In this document: positions 34,986 through 43,552 of the stretch, in pieces
How the letters are laid out: each line of letters begins with the position of its first letter
How positions within the stretch are numbered: the first letter of the stretch is position 1
From: Nocardioides_C sp963700955
GTDB lineage: Bacteria > Actinomycetota > Actinomycetes > Propionibacteriales > Nocardioidaceae
Length of the DNA stretch: 64,000 nt
Assembly (NCBI GenBank): GCA_963700955.1
Contig: CAVOZH010000012.1
Location: 124,001 to 188,000, forward strand
Direction of reading: 5' to 3'
Made by a program: the position numbers and the translations under genes
The notes under the pieces: model-generated
Told to the model about the DNA's origin: nothing
Databases searched by the model: none
What the model saw: the letters and a program-made list of their open reading frames with translations, nothing else

Positions 34986-36134
34986 TCAGGCGGGTCGGGT
35001 ACTCCTCGGCGAACCGGGCTCAGGGTCCTCGGCGGCGCGTGCCTGGGCCTCCGCCTCGTCGTGCACCTCTTCGAGCGCCCGGACCCCCTCGTCGTGACCC
35101 GCCCCTTCGTCGTACTCGTCGAGGTCCGCCTCGTCCGGGACCGGACCGAAGCGGCGCTGCTCGTCGCTGTCACGCCGCAGCCGCGGCAGCATCGCACTCA
35201 GCCGGAGCCGCCGAACCAGCTCCATGCGCGCCCGGGCGGTCTCCGACTCCGGCCAGACCCGGTCGAAGGCAGCGTTGACCGCGGCTCCGATGAGCACGGC
35301 GATCGAGAGCAGGTACAGCCACAGGAGCACCGCGATCGGCGCGGCCAGGGGGCCGTAGATCGAGGTGGACTCCCCCGCAGTCGTGGTCAGGACCCAGCGC
35401 AGGACGAACGAGCCCATCACCCACATCACGAGCGTGAGCGTCGCCCCCGGGAGGTTGTAGCGCCAGGAGGTCCGCACCGGCACCGACGCGTGGTACAGCG
35501 TGGCAAGGAAGCAGATCGAGAGCACCACGACGGCAGGCCAGTAGAGCGCGTTCACGAACTCGAAGCGCACAGGGACGATGCGCTCGACCAGGGTCGGGCC
35601 GGCGACGACGAGGGGGATGGTGACCACCCCGGTGACCAGACCGAGGACGTAGAGCACGAACGACAGGATCCTGGTGCGGACGAGGCCGCGTTGCCCACCG
35701 AGGCCGTACATGATCGTGATGGTGTCGACGAAGACGTTGAGGGCCCGCGACCCCGACCAGAGCGCCAGCACGAACCCGATCGAGATCACGTCGTACCGAC
35801 CGCCACGGAACACGTCGTTCAGGGTCGGCTCGATGATCGTCGAGACCGTGTCCTCGGTGAGCACACGTGAGGACGCCTCGACCACCGCGACCCGGACCTC
35901 GGCGGTCCGCGCGTCGCTGAAGCTCTCGAAGACGTAGCCGATCGACCCGACCAGCGCGAAGATCAGCGGAGGCAACGACAACAGCGCGAAGAACGCGGCC
36001 TCCGCGGCGAGACCCGTCACGCGGTTGCGGTAGCAGGTGCCGACCGTGGACACCACGAGACGCCAGGTGGTGTCGCGCACCGTCTCCCAGCGGGAAATCT
36101 CGGAGGCCGGTCGGCTCTCCGTCTCCCGTGACAT
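34986..36134 (-). CDS. YihY/BrkB family inner membrane protein
   Basis: A 382-residue protein with six membrane segments between about residues 40 and 305. Family hallmarks: GLAAEAAFFALLSLPPLIFA and TSIYGPLAAPIAVLLWLYL. The C-terminal 60 residues are acidic and cytoplasmic. Function unknown, once mislabelled RNase BN. ATG 36134 (MSRETESRPAS) is used; only 17 bases separate it from the divergent acyl-CoA dehydrogenase start. Confidence 0.92.
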   Translation of the reverse strand: MSRETESRPASEISRWETVRDTTWRLVVSTVGTCYRNRVTGLAAEAAFFALLSLPPLIFALVGSIGYVFESFSDARTAEVRVAVVEASSRVLTEDTVSTIIEPTLNDVFRGGRYDVISIGFVLALWSGSRALNVFVDTITIMYGLGGQRGLVRTRILSFVLYVLGLVTGVVTIPLVVAGPTLVERIVPVRFEFVNALYWPAVVVLSICFLATLYHASVPVRTSWRYNLPGATLTLVMWVMGSFVLRWVLTTTAGESTSIYGPLAAPIAVLLWLYLLSIAVLIGAAVNAAFDRVWPESETARARMELVRRLRLSAMLPRLRRDSDEQRRFGPVPDEADLDEYDEGAGHDEGVRALEEVHDEAEAQARAAEDPEPGSPRSTRPA

Positions 36135-36151
36135 GGAACTACCGTATCGAC

Positions 36152-37786
36152 ATGGCGATCGATAACCGGGTAGCAACGAACCAGGCTCCGCCACTTGTGG
36201 GCCACAACGTCGTCCTCAGTGACCTGGCCCTGGTCGAGGCGGTGGAGCGCCACTCGTCGCGTGAGGTCGTCGACGACCTCGCCGGCCTCGGCGAGATGGC
36301 CGGCAGCGAGGAGGCGCGTGAGCACGGCGTGCTGGCGAACAGGCACGAGCCCGAGCTCACGCCGTTCGACCGGTACGGCAACCGGATCGACGAGGTGCGG
36401 TTCCACCCGTCATGGCACTGGCTGATGGAACGCGGGGTCGGCCACGGCCTCCAGGCGGCGCCTTGGGTGTCGGACTCCCCGCATGCCCACGTACGACGGG
36501 CGGCGGGCTTCATGGCCTGGTCGCACACCGAGCCCGGTCATGGCTGCCCGATCTCGATGACCTATGCAGCAGTGCCGGCCCTGCGCGTCGACGACGCGAT
36601 CGCCAAGGAGTGGACGCCGCTCCTCGCCTCCACCGGCTACGACTTCGGTGTGCGCGCCGCCTCGGAGAAGCGTGGCGCTCTCGCCGGCATGGGCATGACC
36701 GAGAAGCAGGGGGGCTCGGACGTGCGCACGAACCTCACCGAGGCTCGCCCCACGGCCACCGACGGGGAGTACACCCTCCACGGGCACAAGTGGTTCACCT
36801 CCGCGCCGATGAACGACGTCTTCCTGGTCCTGGCACAGGCACCGGGCGGACTGACCTGCTTCCTGGTGCCGCGGGTCCTCCCGGACGGCACACGCAACCG
36901 GCTCGACGTGATGCGGCTCAAGGACAAGCTGGGCAACCGCTCCAACGCCTCGTCCGAGCTGGAGTTCCACGGCACGTGGGCCCAGAGGCTCGGCGACGAG
37001 GGCCGCGGCGTGCGCACGATCATCGAGATGGTTGCGGCCACCCGCCTGGACACGGTGCTCGGGTCCACCTCGCTGATGCGCCGCGCACTCAACGAGGCGT
37101 CCTGGCACGTGGCCCACCGCGCGGCCTTCGGCGGCGTGCTCGCCGACAAGCCGCTGATGCAGAACGTCGTCGCCGACCTGGCCGTCGAGACGGAGGCCGC
37201 AACGGCTCTGGCGATCCGGCTCGCGGCGGCGGTCGACAACGCCGCCGACCCGCACGAGGCCGCGTTCCGCCGGATCGCCCTGCCGCTGTCGAAGTTCTGG
37301 GTCTGCAAGCGGACGCCGATGATGGTGGCCGAGGCGCTCGAGTGCCTGGGTGGCAACGGCTACGTCGAGGAGTCGGTGATGCCGATGCTGTTCCGGGAGT
37401 CGCCGCTCAACTCGATCTGGGAGGGCTCGGGCAACGTCAACGCGCTCGACGTACTCCGGGCTCTGTCTCGCGAGCCCGAGGCGCTCAACGCCTGGATCGT
37501 CGAGGTCGGCACGGCGCGCGGTGAGGACGAGCGCCTCGACCGTGCGATCGACGGGGTGCTCGAGCAGCTCGCCGACACCTCCGACCTGGAGCTGCGTGCT
37601 CGCCGGCTCGCCGGGCAGATGGCCGCCGTACTCCAAGGCGCGCTGCTGGTGCAGCATGCCCCCGCCGCGGTCTCGGACGCCTTCTGCGCCTCCCGGCTCG
37701 GCGCCGAGTACGGCGGCACGATGGGCACCCTTCCCCGCGGCACCGACGTCCGGTCGATCGTCGAGCGCACCACGCCGGTGATCTGA
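36152..37786 (+). CDS. AidB-like acyl-CoA dehydrogenase
   Basis: A 544-residue flavoprotein of the AidB subgroup (DNA alkylation response, isovaleryl-CoA dehydrogenase-like). It begins VATNQAPPLVGHNVVLSD, typical for AidB, then shows GMGMTEKQGGSDVRTN and WFTSAPMNDVFLVLAQ for FAD binding, LGGNGYVEESVMPMLFRE, and the catalytic-site region SIWEGSGNVNALDVLRAL. ATG 36152 (MAIDNRV) gives an almost leaderless start opposite the YihY gene. It may protect against alkylation damage; this is inferred. Confidence 0.92.
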   Translation: MAIDNRVATNQAPPLVGHNVVLSDLALVEAVERHSSREVVDDLAGLGEMAGSEEAREHGVLANRHEPELTPFDRYGNRIDEVRFHPSWHWLMERGVGHGLQAAPWVSDSPHAHVRRAAGFMAWSHTEPGHGCPISMTYAAVPALRVDDAIAKEWTPLLASTGYDFGVRAASEKRGALAGMGMTEKQGGSDVRTNLTEARPTATDGEYTLHGHKWFTSAPMNDVFLVLAQAPGGLTCFLVPRVLPDGTRNRLDVMRLKDKLGNRSNASSELEFHGTWAQRLGDEGRGVRTIIEMVAATRLDTVLGSTSLMRRALNEASWHVAHRAAFGGVLADKPLMQNVVADLAVETEAATALAIRLAAAVDNAADPHEAAFRRIALPLSKFWVCKRTPMMVAEALECLGGNGYVEESVMPMLFRESPLNSIWEGSGNVNALDVLRALSREPEALNAWIVEVGTARGEDERLDRAIDGVLEQLADTSDLELRARRLAGQMAAVLQGALLVQHAPAAVSDAFCASRLGAEYGGTMGTLPRGTDVRSIVERTTPVI

Positions 37787-37806
37787 GCCCGAAGCGCCGA
37801 GCACGT

Positions 37807-37893
37807 CGTAGACCAACGGGCACAAGTCGGGTGAGACGGCGCCGCCCACGGTCAGCTCACGGCCGGCCGAGGAGTTGTGCCCGCCGGTCTACG
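37807..37893. repeat. Left inverted-repeat pair beside the AbiEi/nuclease gene
   Basis: Two inverted 22-bp copies of the consensus ACTTGTGCCCGYCSGTCTAC (core): 37807-37828 on minus and 37872-37893 on plus, separated by exactly 43 bases. Together they can form a long hairpin. The same arrangement and the same 43-base spacing recur at 38860-38946. Confidence 0.85.
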
Positions 37894-37999
37894 AGGCCAC
37901 CCGAGGCGAATGTGCGGCCCCGTGCCATGCGGCCCCGCGCCGTGCGGCCCTGTGGATGACGACCGACGCCCGCGCGTCGACTCGGGCAGGCTGGAGCGC

Positions 38000-38908
38000 G
38001 TGCCTCTCAGCCTCGAACAGCTTCTTCACCGCCTCGGCGGTGTTGCGCGGCGTTCGGAGCTGATCGAGCTCACCTCGCGCGCAGAGGTGGATCGCGCACT
38101 CAGGGAAGACCGGCTGGTCAGGGTCAGCCGCGGAAGGTACGCCCTGCCCACCGTCGACGCCGCCCGCCGGGCTGCAGCTGCCTTCCACGGCGTGGTCTCG
38201 CACCGAAGCGCAGCAGCGGCCTTCGGCTGGGAGATGAAGGTCCTGCCAGAGAGGCCGTGCATCACCGTGGGCCGCAAGCGCACGATCCCGGAGAGCCGCC
38301 GCGACCAGATCAAGACGCACTGGTCACCCCTGAAGGACGGCGACGTCCTGGACGGATGGGTCACGACGCCTCAGCGCACCTTCGTCGACTGCTGCCGCGA
38401 CCTGCCCTTCGACGAGGCGCTCGCCATCGCCGACTCAGCGCACCGGAACCACGGGCTCACCAAGCAGGAGATGCTGCGGCTCGCCGAGTCCGTGCGCGGG
38501 CCGGGGCGCCAGAAGTGCCTGCGCGTCGCCAGGGAAGCGACCGGGAAGGCCGCCAACCCGTTCGAGTCCGTGCTCCGCGCCATCGCGCTCGGCGTGCCCG
38601 GACTCAAGGTGCGCCCGCAGGTGCTCCTTCTCGAGAAGCCGTTCCCCGTGCGGCCCGACCTCGTCGACGAGCACCTCCGGCTCGCGATCGAGGCCGAGTC
38701 TTTCGAGTGGCACGGGAAGCGCAGTGGCCTCACGAAGGACTGCCGGCGCTATACCCTGCTGGCGATCCATGGCTGGTGGGTGATCCGCTTCTCGTGGGAG
38801 GACGTGATGCTCGACCCGTCGTACGTCCATGCCAGCCTCAGCGCAAAGGTCGCCGCCGTCGTAGACGGACAGGCACAAGTCGGGCGCGCCACAGCTCTTC
38901 CCGCCTAG
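38000..38908 (+). CDS. AbiEi-like winged-helix fused to a DUF559/Vsr-like PD-(D/E)XK domain
   Basis: 302 residues from GTG 38000, which follows GGAG. Residues 5-50 resemble the AbiEi antitoxin N-terminal winged helix (LHRLGGVARRSELIEL, RLVRVSRGRYALP). The C-terminal domain (about 185-272) has a DUF559/Vsr pattern: NPFES (Glu189), RPDLVDEH (Asp220), LAIEAESFEWHG (Glu231, Glu233), then RRYTLLAIHGWWVIRFSWED. No AbiEii toxin lies nearby. Inverted-repeat pairs flank the gene, and the first right-hand copy encodes residues 287-294. Function unknown; a nuclease role is inferred and catalytic lysine is not obvious. Confidence 0.85.
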   Translation: MPLSLEQLLHRLGGVARRSELIELTSRAEVDRALREDRLVRVSRGRYALPTVDAARRAAAAFHGVVSHRSAAAAFGWEMKVLPERPCITVGRKRTIPESRRDQIKTHWSPLKDGDVLDGWVTTPQRTFVDCCRDLPFDEALAIADSAHRNHGLTKQEMLRLAESVRGPGRQKCLRVAREATGKAANPFESVLRAIALGVPGLKVRPQVLLLEKPFPVRPDLVDEHLRLAIEAESFEWHGKRSGLTKDCRRYTLLAIHGWWVIRFSWEDVMLDPSYVHASLSAKVAAVVDGQAQVGRATALPA

Positions 38909-38946
38909 CCGCCGACGCCAGACGGACTTGTGCCCGCCCGTCTACG
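38860..38946. repeat. Right inverted-repeat pair overlapping the AbiEi/nuclease gene end
   Basis: Copies at 38860-38881 (minus) and 38925-38946 (plus), 43 bases apart, matching the left pair. The minus copy lies inside the coding sequence; the stop at 38906-38908 is within the loop. It may also end transcription between the convergent nuclease and glyA genes. Confidence 0.85.
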
Positions 38947-38967
38947 GCCGGCCTACGCGGCAGGCGA

Positions 38968-40452
38968 TCAGCTGAGCTCGAGACCCGGGTAGAGCGGGTA
39001 CTTGTCGAGCATCTCCGCCGACGCAGCCTTCGTGCGGTCGGCGATGCCGTCGCCGAGTGTGTAGTTGGCCTTGGACTGCTTGCCGTCCTTGGTCTGCTTG
39101 GGCGTGGTGTTGGACAGTACGTCGACCACGAGCTCAGCCACGCGGTCGAACTCGTCGAGACCGAAACCGCGCGAGGTGAGGGCGGGCGTGCCGAGGCGGA
39201 TGCCGGAGGTGTACCAGGCGCCATTGGGGTCGGCCGGGACGGAGTTGCGGTTCGTGACGACACCGGAGTCGAGCAGGGCCGACTCTGCCTGGCGGCCGGT
39301 GAGGCCGAAGCTCGTGACGTCGAGCAGCACGAGGTGGTTGTCGGTGCCACCCGTGACGAGCTTGGCACCGCGCTTGAGGAAGCCTTCGGCGAGCGACTTG
39401 GCGTTGTCGGCGATGTCCTGGGCGTAGGTCGCGAACGACGGCTGCCGGGCCTCGGCGAGGGCGACGGCCTTGGCCGCCATCACGTGCGACAGTGGCCCGC
39501 CGAGCACCATCGGACACCCGCGGTCGACCGAGGGGGCGTACTCCTCCGTGGCCATCACGAGGCCACCGCGCGGGCCGCGCAGGGACTTGTGGGTGGTGGT
39601 GGTGACGACGTGGGCGTAGGGCACCGGGTTCTCCTCGCCGGTGAACACCTTGCCGGCGACGAGGCCGGCGAAGTGCGCCATGTCGACCATCAGGGTCGCG
39701 CCGACCTCATCGGCGATCTCGCGCATCTTCGCGAAGTTCACCCGCCGCGGGTAGGCCGAGTAGCCCGCGATCAGGACCAGCGGCTTGAACTCGCGGGCGG
39801 CAGCCGCGACCTGGTCGTAGTCGAGCAGGCCGGTCTCGGGGTCGGTGCCGTAGCTGCGCTGGTTGAACATCTTCCCGGAGATGTTCGGCCGGAAGCCGTG
39901 GGTGAGGTGGCCGCCCGCGTCGAGGGACATGCCGAGCATGCGCTGGTTGCCGAACTCGTGGCGCAGCGCCTCCCAGTCGGCCTCGGACAGGTCGTTGACC
40001 GACTTCGCGCCGTACTTCTCCAGACCCGGGGTCTCGACCCGGTGCGCGAGGATCGACCAGAACGCGACAAGGTTCGCGTCGATCCCCGAGTGCGGCTGGG
40101 CGTAGGCGTACTCGGCGCCGAACAGCTCCCGAGCGTGCTCCGCGGCGAGCGTCTCCACGGTGTCGACGTTCTGGCAGCCGGCGTAGAAGCGATGGCCGAT
40201 CGTGCCCTCGGCGTACTTGTCGCTCAACCAGTTGCCCATGGTCAGAAGGACCGCCGGGGAGGCGTAGTTCTCGCTCGCGATCAGCTTCAGCGACGAGCGC
40301 TGGTCGCTGAGCTCGGCGCGGATCGCGTCCGCGATCCGTGGCTCGACCGAGGAGACGACCTCCAGGGCGGACTTGTAGGCGGCACTCGCGGTTGCCGCGA
40401 GAGTCCCTCCGGTCGAGGAGGCGGAGATTCCAGCTGAGGTCTGCTCGGTCAT
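38968..40452 (-). CDS. glyA: Serine hydroxymethyltransferase
   Basis: A 494-residue PLP enzyme making glycine and methylene-THF from serine. PLP lysine in VVTTTTHKSLRGPRGG; substrate region SENYASPAVLLTMGNWLSDK and EGTIGHRFYAGCQNVD. ATG 40452 (MTEQTSAGIS) starts a protein with about 60 residues more than the 430-residue norm: an N-terminal tail and an insertion near LEKYGAKSVNDLSEADWE, as seen in some actinobacterial GlyA. It converges with the nuclease gene. Confidence 0.95.
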   Translation of the reverse strand: MTEQTSAGISASSTGGTLAATASAAYKSALEVVSSVEPRIADAIRAELSDQRSSLKLIASENYASPAVLLTMGNWLSDKYAEGTIGHRFYAGCQNVDTVETLAAEHARELFGAEYAYAQPHSGIDANLVAFWSILAHRVETPGLEKYGAKSVNDLSEADWEALRHEFGNQRMLGMSLDAGGHLTHGFRPNISGKMFNQRSYGTDPETGLLDYDQVAAAAREFKPLVLIAGYSAYPRRVNFAKMREIADEVGATLMVDMAHFAGLVAGKVFTGEENPVPYAHVVTTTTHKSLRGPRGGLVMATEEYAPSVDRGCPMVLGGPLSHVMAAKAVALAEARQPSFATYAQDIADNAKSLAEGFLKRGAKLVTGGTDNHLVLLDVTSFGLTGRQAESALLDSGVVTNRNSVPADPNGAWYTSGIRLGTPALTSRGFGLDEFDRVAELVVDVLSNTTPKQTKDGKQSKANYTLGDGIADRTKAASAEMLDKYPLYPGLELS

Positions 40453-40618
40453 GCCGCACAGCCTAGTGACCCATGACCGCCGCTGACCTCCCCCGCATGT
40501 GGCGCCGCTCACATCACGCCTCGGAGCACCCTGCAAGCCGTCCACCATATGGACCTGCGTCCCACTACATGAGATACGGGTTTGTCGGACCGTCGTCCGG
40601 TACGTGAGACTCCTGACC

Positions 40619-40717
40619 ATGATCACTGCAGGGACCGACACGCGTCTCGTGGCTCGCCGCCACGTGGACCTCGGTCGTACCCGCAGCATGATGTGTATGC
40701 CCAACCGCGCCGCCTGA
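40619..40717 (+). CDS. Cysteine-type leader peptide of the sulfate assimilation operon
   Basis: A 32-residue ORF (MITAGTDTRLVARRHVDLGR, then TRSMMCMPNRAA) 100 bases before the sulfite reductase gene. The RRHVDL core followed by a late Cys codon is the pattern of putative leader peptides found upstream of sulfur genes in actinobacteria, where ribosome stalling at Cys codons is thought to sense cysteine. The spacer (40718-40817) can form GC-rich stems. Attenuation is inferred from position and pattern. Confidence 0.72.
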   Translation: MITAGTDTRLVARRHVDLGRTRSMMCMPNRAA

Positions 40718-40817
40718 AGTCCTTACTCAGCCGGGCGCGCGGTCGCCGGCTACACATCTCGACAACGGCGTCGGGTGGTCGTCGATTCGTGCGTCTCTCG
40801 TCCCCAGGAACGCATTC

Positions 40818-42581
40818 ATGACTTCCAGCAACACGACGCCGAACAAGCCTGCCGGCCCGGCCAAGCCCGCCCCGAGCGGCCCCGGTCGATCCGCTCGCCC
40901 GGCGCGCCCCCGCCGAGGTGAGGGCCAGTGGGCACTCGGCTACCGCGAGCCCCTGAACGCCAATGAGCAGTTCAAGAAGGACGACGACGCGCTCAACGTC
41001 CGCGCGCGAATCGAGAACATCTACGCCCACCGCGGCTTCGACTCCATCGACCCGAACGACCTCCGCGGTCGGATGCGCTGGTGGGGGCTGTACACCCAGC
41101 GCAAGCCGGGGTTCGACGGCGGCAAGACGGGTGCGCTCGAGCCACACGAGCTCGACGACCGCTACTTCATGATGCGGGTGCGCACCGACGGCGCCCTGCT
41201 GGGCCCGGAGCAGCTGCGCGCCCTCGGCTCCGCGTCCACCGACTTCGCCCGTGACACCGCGGACATCACCGACCGGCAGAACATCCAGTACCACTGGATC
41301 CAGGTCGAGGACGTGCCGGCGATCTGGCAGCGACTGGAGGCCGTGGGCCTGGAGACCCAGGAGGCGTGCGGCGACTCGCCCCGGCCGTTCCTCGGCTCCC
41401 CCGTCGCCGGCGTCGCGGCCGACGAGATCATCGACGGCTCGCCCGCCCTCCAGGAGATCAAGCGGCGCTTCATCGGCAACCCCGCCTTCTCGAACCTGCC
41501 GCGCAAGTTCAAGACCGCGGTCACCGGCCACCCCAGCCACGACGTGGCCCCCGAGGTGAACGACGTCGCCTTCGTCGGCACGGTCCACCCCGAGCACGGT
41601 CCGGGCTTCGACCTCTGGGTGGGCGGTGGCCTTTCCACCAACCCGATGCTCGCCCAGAAGCTCGGGGTGTGGATCCCGCTCGAGGAGGTTGCCGATGCCT
41701 GGGAAGGCGTGGCCGGCATCTTCCGGGACTACGGCTACCGCCGGCTGCGCTCCCGGGCCCGCCTGAAGTTTCTCGTGGCCGACTGGGGCGTCGACAAGTT
41801 CCGCGAGGTCCTGGAGAGCGAGTACCTCCACCGCACGCTCGTGGACTGCCCCTCCCCCGCCTCGCCCAGCGTCGCCGGCGACCACATCGGCGTGCACCGG
41901 CAGAAGGACGGCGACTTCTACGTCGGCGCCGCTCCCCTCGTCGGGCGGATCTCGGGGACGCTGCTGTCCCGCCTCGGCGACCTGGTCGAGGAGTACGACG
42001 CCCGCGGGGTCCGGCTCACGGCCTACCAGAAGCTGGTCGTCCTGGGTGTCACCGAGGACCGGGTCGAGCCGTTCCTGGCCGCACTGGAGTCGATCGGGCT
42101 CTCGGCACGGCCGAGCAACTGGCGCAAGAACACCATGGCCTGCACCGGCATCGAGTTCTGCAAGCTCGCGATCGTCGACACGAAGAACCGCGCCGCTGCT
42201 CTCGTCGACGAGCTCGAGCGCCGGTTCCCCGAGCTCGACGTCCCGATCACGGTCAACGTCAACGGCTGCCCCAACGCCTGCGCCCGGACGCAGGTCGCGG
42301 ACATCGGTCTCAAGGGGCAGCTCGTGCTCGACCAGGACGGCCGTCAGGTCGAGGGCTTCCAGGTTCACCTCGGCGGCGGCCTCGGCCTGGACCCCGCCTT
42401 CGGCAAGAAGCTGCGAGCCCACAAGGTCACGAGCGCCGGCCTCGACGACTACGTGACTGCCGTCGTACACGCCTTCCTCGCGGACCGCGAGGATCAGGAG
42501 ACCTTCCAGTCCTGGGTCCTGCGCGCCGACGAGGCGATGCTCCGTGGTGAGTCTCGAGTGGCTCTGGAGGCGAGCGCATGA
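40818..42581 (+). CDS. sirA: Ferredoxin-dependent sulfite reductase (siroheme/4Fe-4S)
   Basis: A 587-residue assimilatory enzyme reducing sulfite to sulfide. The 4Fe-4S/siroheme ligands are Cys442 and Cys448 (CTGIEFC) and Cys484 and Cys488 (NGCPNAC). DITDRQNIQYHWIQVEDVP is a conserved substrate-side segment. The first 35 residues are Pro/Ala-rich and disordered. Nitrite reductases share the fold; the cysH and chelatase neighbours point to sulfite. Its stop overlaps the next gene (ATGA), so the operon is translationally coupled. Confidence 0.94.
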   Translation: MTSSNTTPNKPAGPAKPAPSGPGRSARPARPRRGEGQWALGYREPLNANEQFKKDDDALNVRARIENIYAHRGFDSIDPNDLRGRMRWWGLYTQRKPGFDGGKTGALEPHELDDRYFMMRVRTDGALLGPEQLRALGSASTDFARDTADITDRQNIQYHWIQVEDVPAIWQRLEAVGLETQEACGDSPRPFLGSPVAGVAADEIIDGSPALQEIKRRFIGNPAFSNLPRKFKTAVTGHPSHDVAPEVNDVAFVGTVHPEHGPGFDLWVGGGLSTNPMLAQKLGVWIPLEEVADAWEGVAGIFRDYGYRRLRSRARLKFLVADWGVDKFREVLESEYLHRTLVDCPSPASPSVAGDHIGVHRQKDGDFYVGAAPLVGRISGTLLSRLGDLVEEYDARGVRLTAYQKLVVLGVTEDRVEPFLAALESIGLSARPSNWRKNTMACTGIEFCKLAIVDTKNRAAALVDELERRFPELDVPITVNVNGCPNACARTQVADIGLKGQLVLDQDGRQVEGFQVHLGGGLGLDPAFGKKLRAHKVTSAGLDDYVTAVVHAFLADREDQETFQSWVLRADEAMLRGESRVALEASA

Positions 42582-42757
42582 GCGAGCGCGCCGTACCTTT
42601 CCACTGCCCCTACTGCGGCAACGAGGAGCTGCGTCCCCACGAGACCGACGAGGGATCGCCACACGGCGCCTGGGAGTGCCGCGCATGCCTTCGCGCGTTC
42701 TCGCTGAAGATGCTCGGCCTCATCGCGCCGCGCAGCACCCAAGGGGGTGTCGCATGA
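42578..42757 (+). CDS. Small zinc-ribbon protein in the sulfate assimilation operon
   Basis: A 59-residue protein, MSERAVPFHCPYCGNEELRP at the N-terminus, with a second pair in WECRACLRAF: CPYC and CRAC form a zinc ribbon. It overlaps sirA and cysH by 4 bases on each side, so all three are coupled. Small proteins of this kind sit between sulfite reductase and cysH in many actinobacteria; their role is unknown. Its fixed place suggests a link with reductase maturation or electron transfer, which is inference. Confidence 0.85.
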   Translation: MSERAVPFHCPYCGNEELRPHETDEGSPHGAWECRACLRAFSLKMLGLIAPRSTQGGVA

Positions 42758-43500
42758 CCGTCGCGACCACGATGGCCGCCCGCAGCTTCCGCGGCACCAC
42801 CACTGCCGGCCGCAGCCAGGCGGAGCTCAAGGACCTCGTCTCCCACGTCGGGGCGGAGCTCGAGCTGGCCCCGGCCGAGGTGATCATCGAATGGGCGGTG
42901 GCCACGTTCGGTGAGCGGTTCTGCATCACCTCCTCGATGACCGACGGTGTCCTCGCGCATCTGGCGTCGCGCGTGGCTCCTGGTGTCGAGGTGCTCTTCC
43001 TCGACACCGGGTACCACTTCGTCGAGACCATCGGCACCCGGGACGCGGTCGAGGCGACGCTGCCGGTCAACGTCCGGACGATCTCTCCCGAGCAGTCGGT
43101 GGCCGAGCAGGACGCGACCCACGGCAAGGACCTGTTCGCCCGCGACCCCGACCTGTGCTGCGCGCTGCGCAAGGTGGCGCCGCTGCAGAAGTCGCTCGAG
43201 CAGTACGACGCATGGGCGACCGGCCTTCGTCGGGCCGAGACCCGTAACCGGGTCATCGCCCCTGTCGTTGGCTGGGACGAGAAGAAGCAGAAGGTGAAGG
43301 TCTCGCCGCTGGCTCGATGGAGCGACGAGGACGTGGAGCGGTACATCGCCCAGCACGGCGTGCTGGTCAACCCGCTCCAGTACGACGGCTACCCCTCGAT
43401 CGGCTGCTGGCCGTGCACCCGCCGGGTCGAACCCGGTGCGGACAAGCGCAGCGGCCGGTGGTCGGGGACCGGGAAGACCGAGTGCGGGATCCACGTATGA
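42754..43500 (+). CDS. cysH: Adenylyl-sulfate (APS) reductase CysH
   Basis: A 248-residue thioredoxin-dependent reductase turning APS (or PAPS) into sulfite. FCITSSMTDGVLAHLASRV is the P-loop-like region; DLCCALRKVAPL and SIGCWPCTRRVEPG supply the CC/CxxC ligands of a 4Fe-4S cluster, which marks the APS-using type; ECGIHV is the catalytic C-terminus. ATG 42754 overlaps the zinc-ribbon gene. Strongly matches the actinobacterial family. Confidence 0.95.
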   Translation: MTVATTMAARSFRGTTTAGRSQAELKDLVSHVGAELELAPAEVIIEWAVATFGERFCITSSMTDGVLAHLASRVAPGVEVLFLDTGYHFVETIGTRDAVEATLPVNVRTISPEQSVAEQDATHGKDLFARDPDLCCALRKVAPLQKSLEQYDAWATGLRRAETRNRVIAPVVGWDEKKQKVKVSPLARWSDEDVERYIAQHGVLVNPLQYDGYPSIGCWPCTRRVEPGADKRSGRWSGTGKTECGIHV

Positions 43501-43552
43501 ACCGCTCATGCCCCCGCGAGCAGGACCGTAACGACGAAAGGAGCCCCCGCTC

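Noticed and set aside
40453..40618. Possible riboswitch (ZTP, THF or glycine) before glyA
   Set aside because: I looked for the conserved cores on the minus strand and found none; the region also has to serve the divergent leader peptide.
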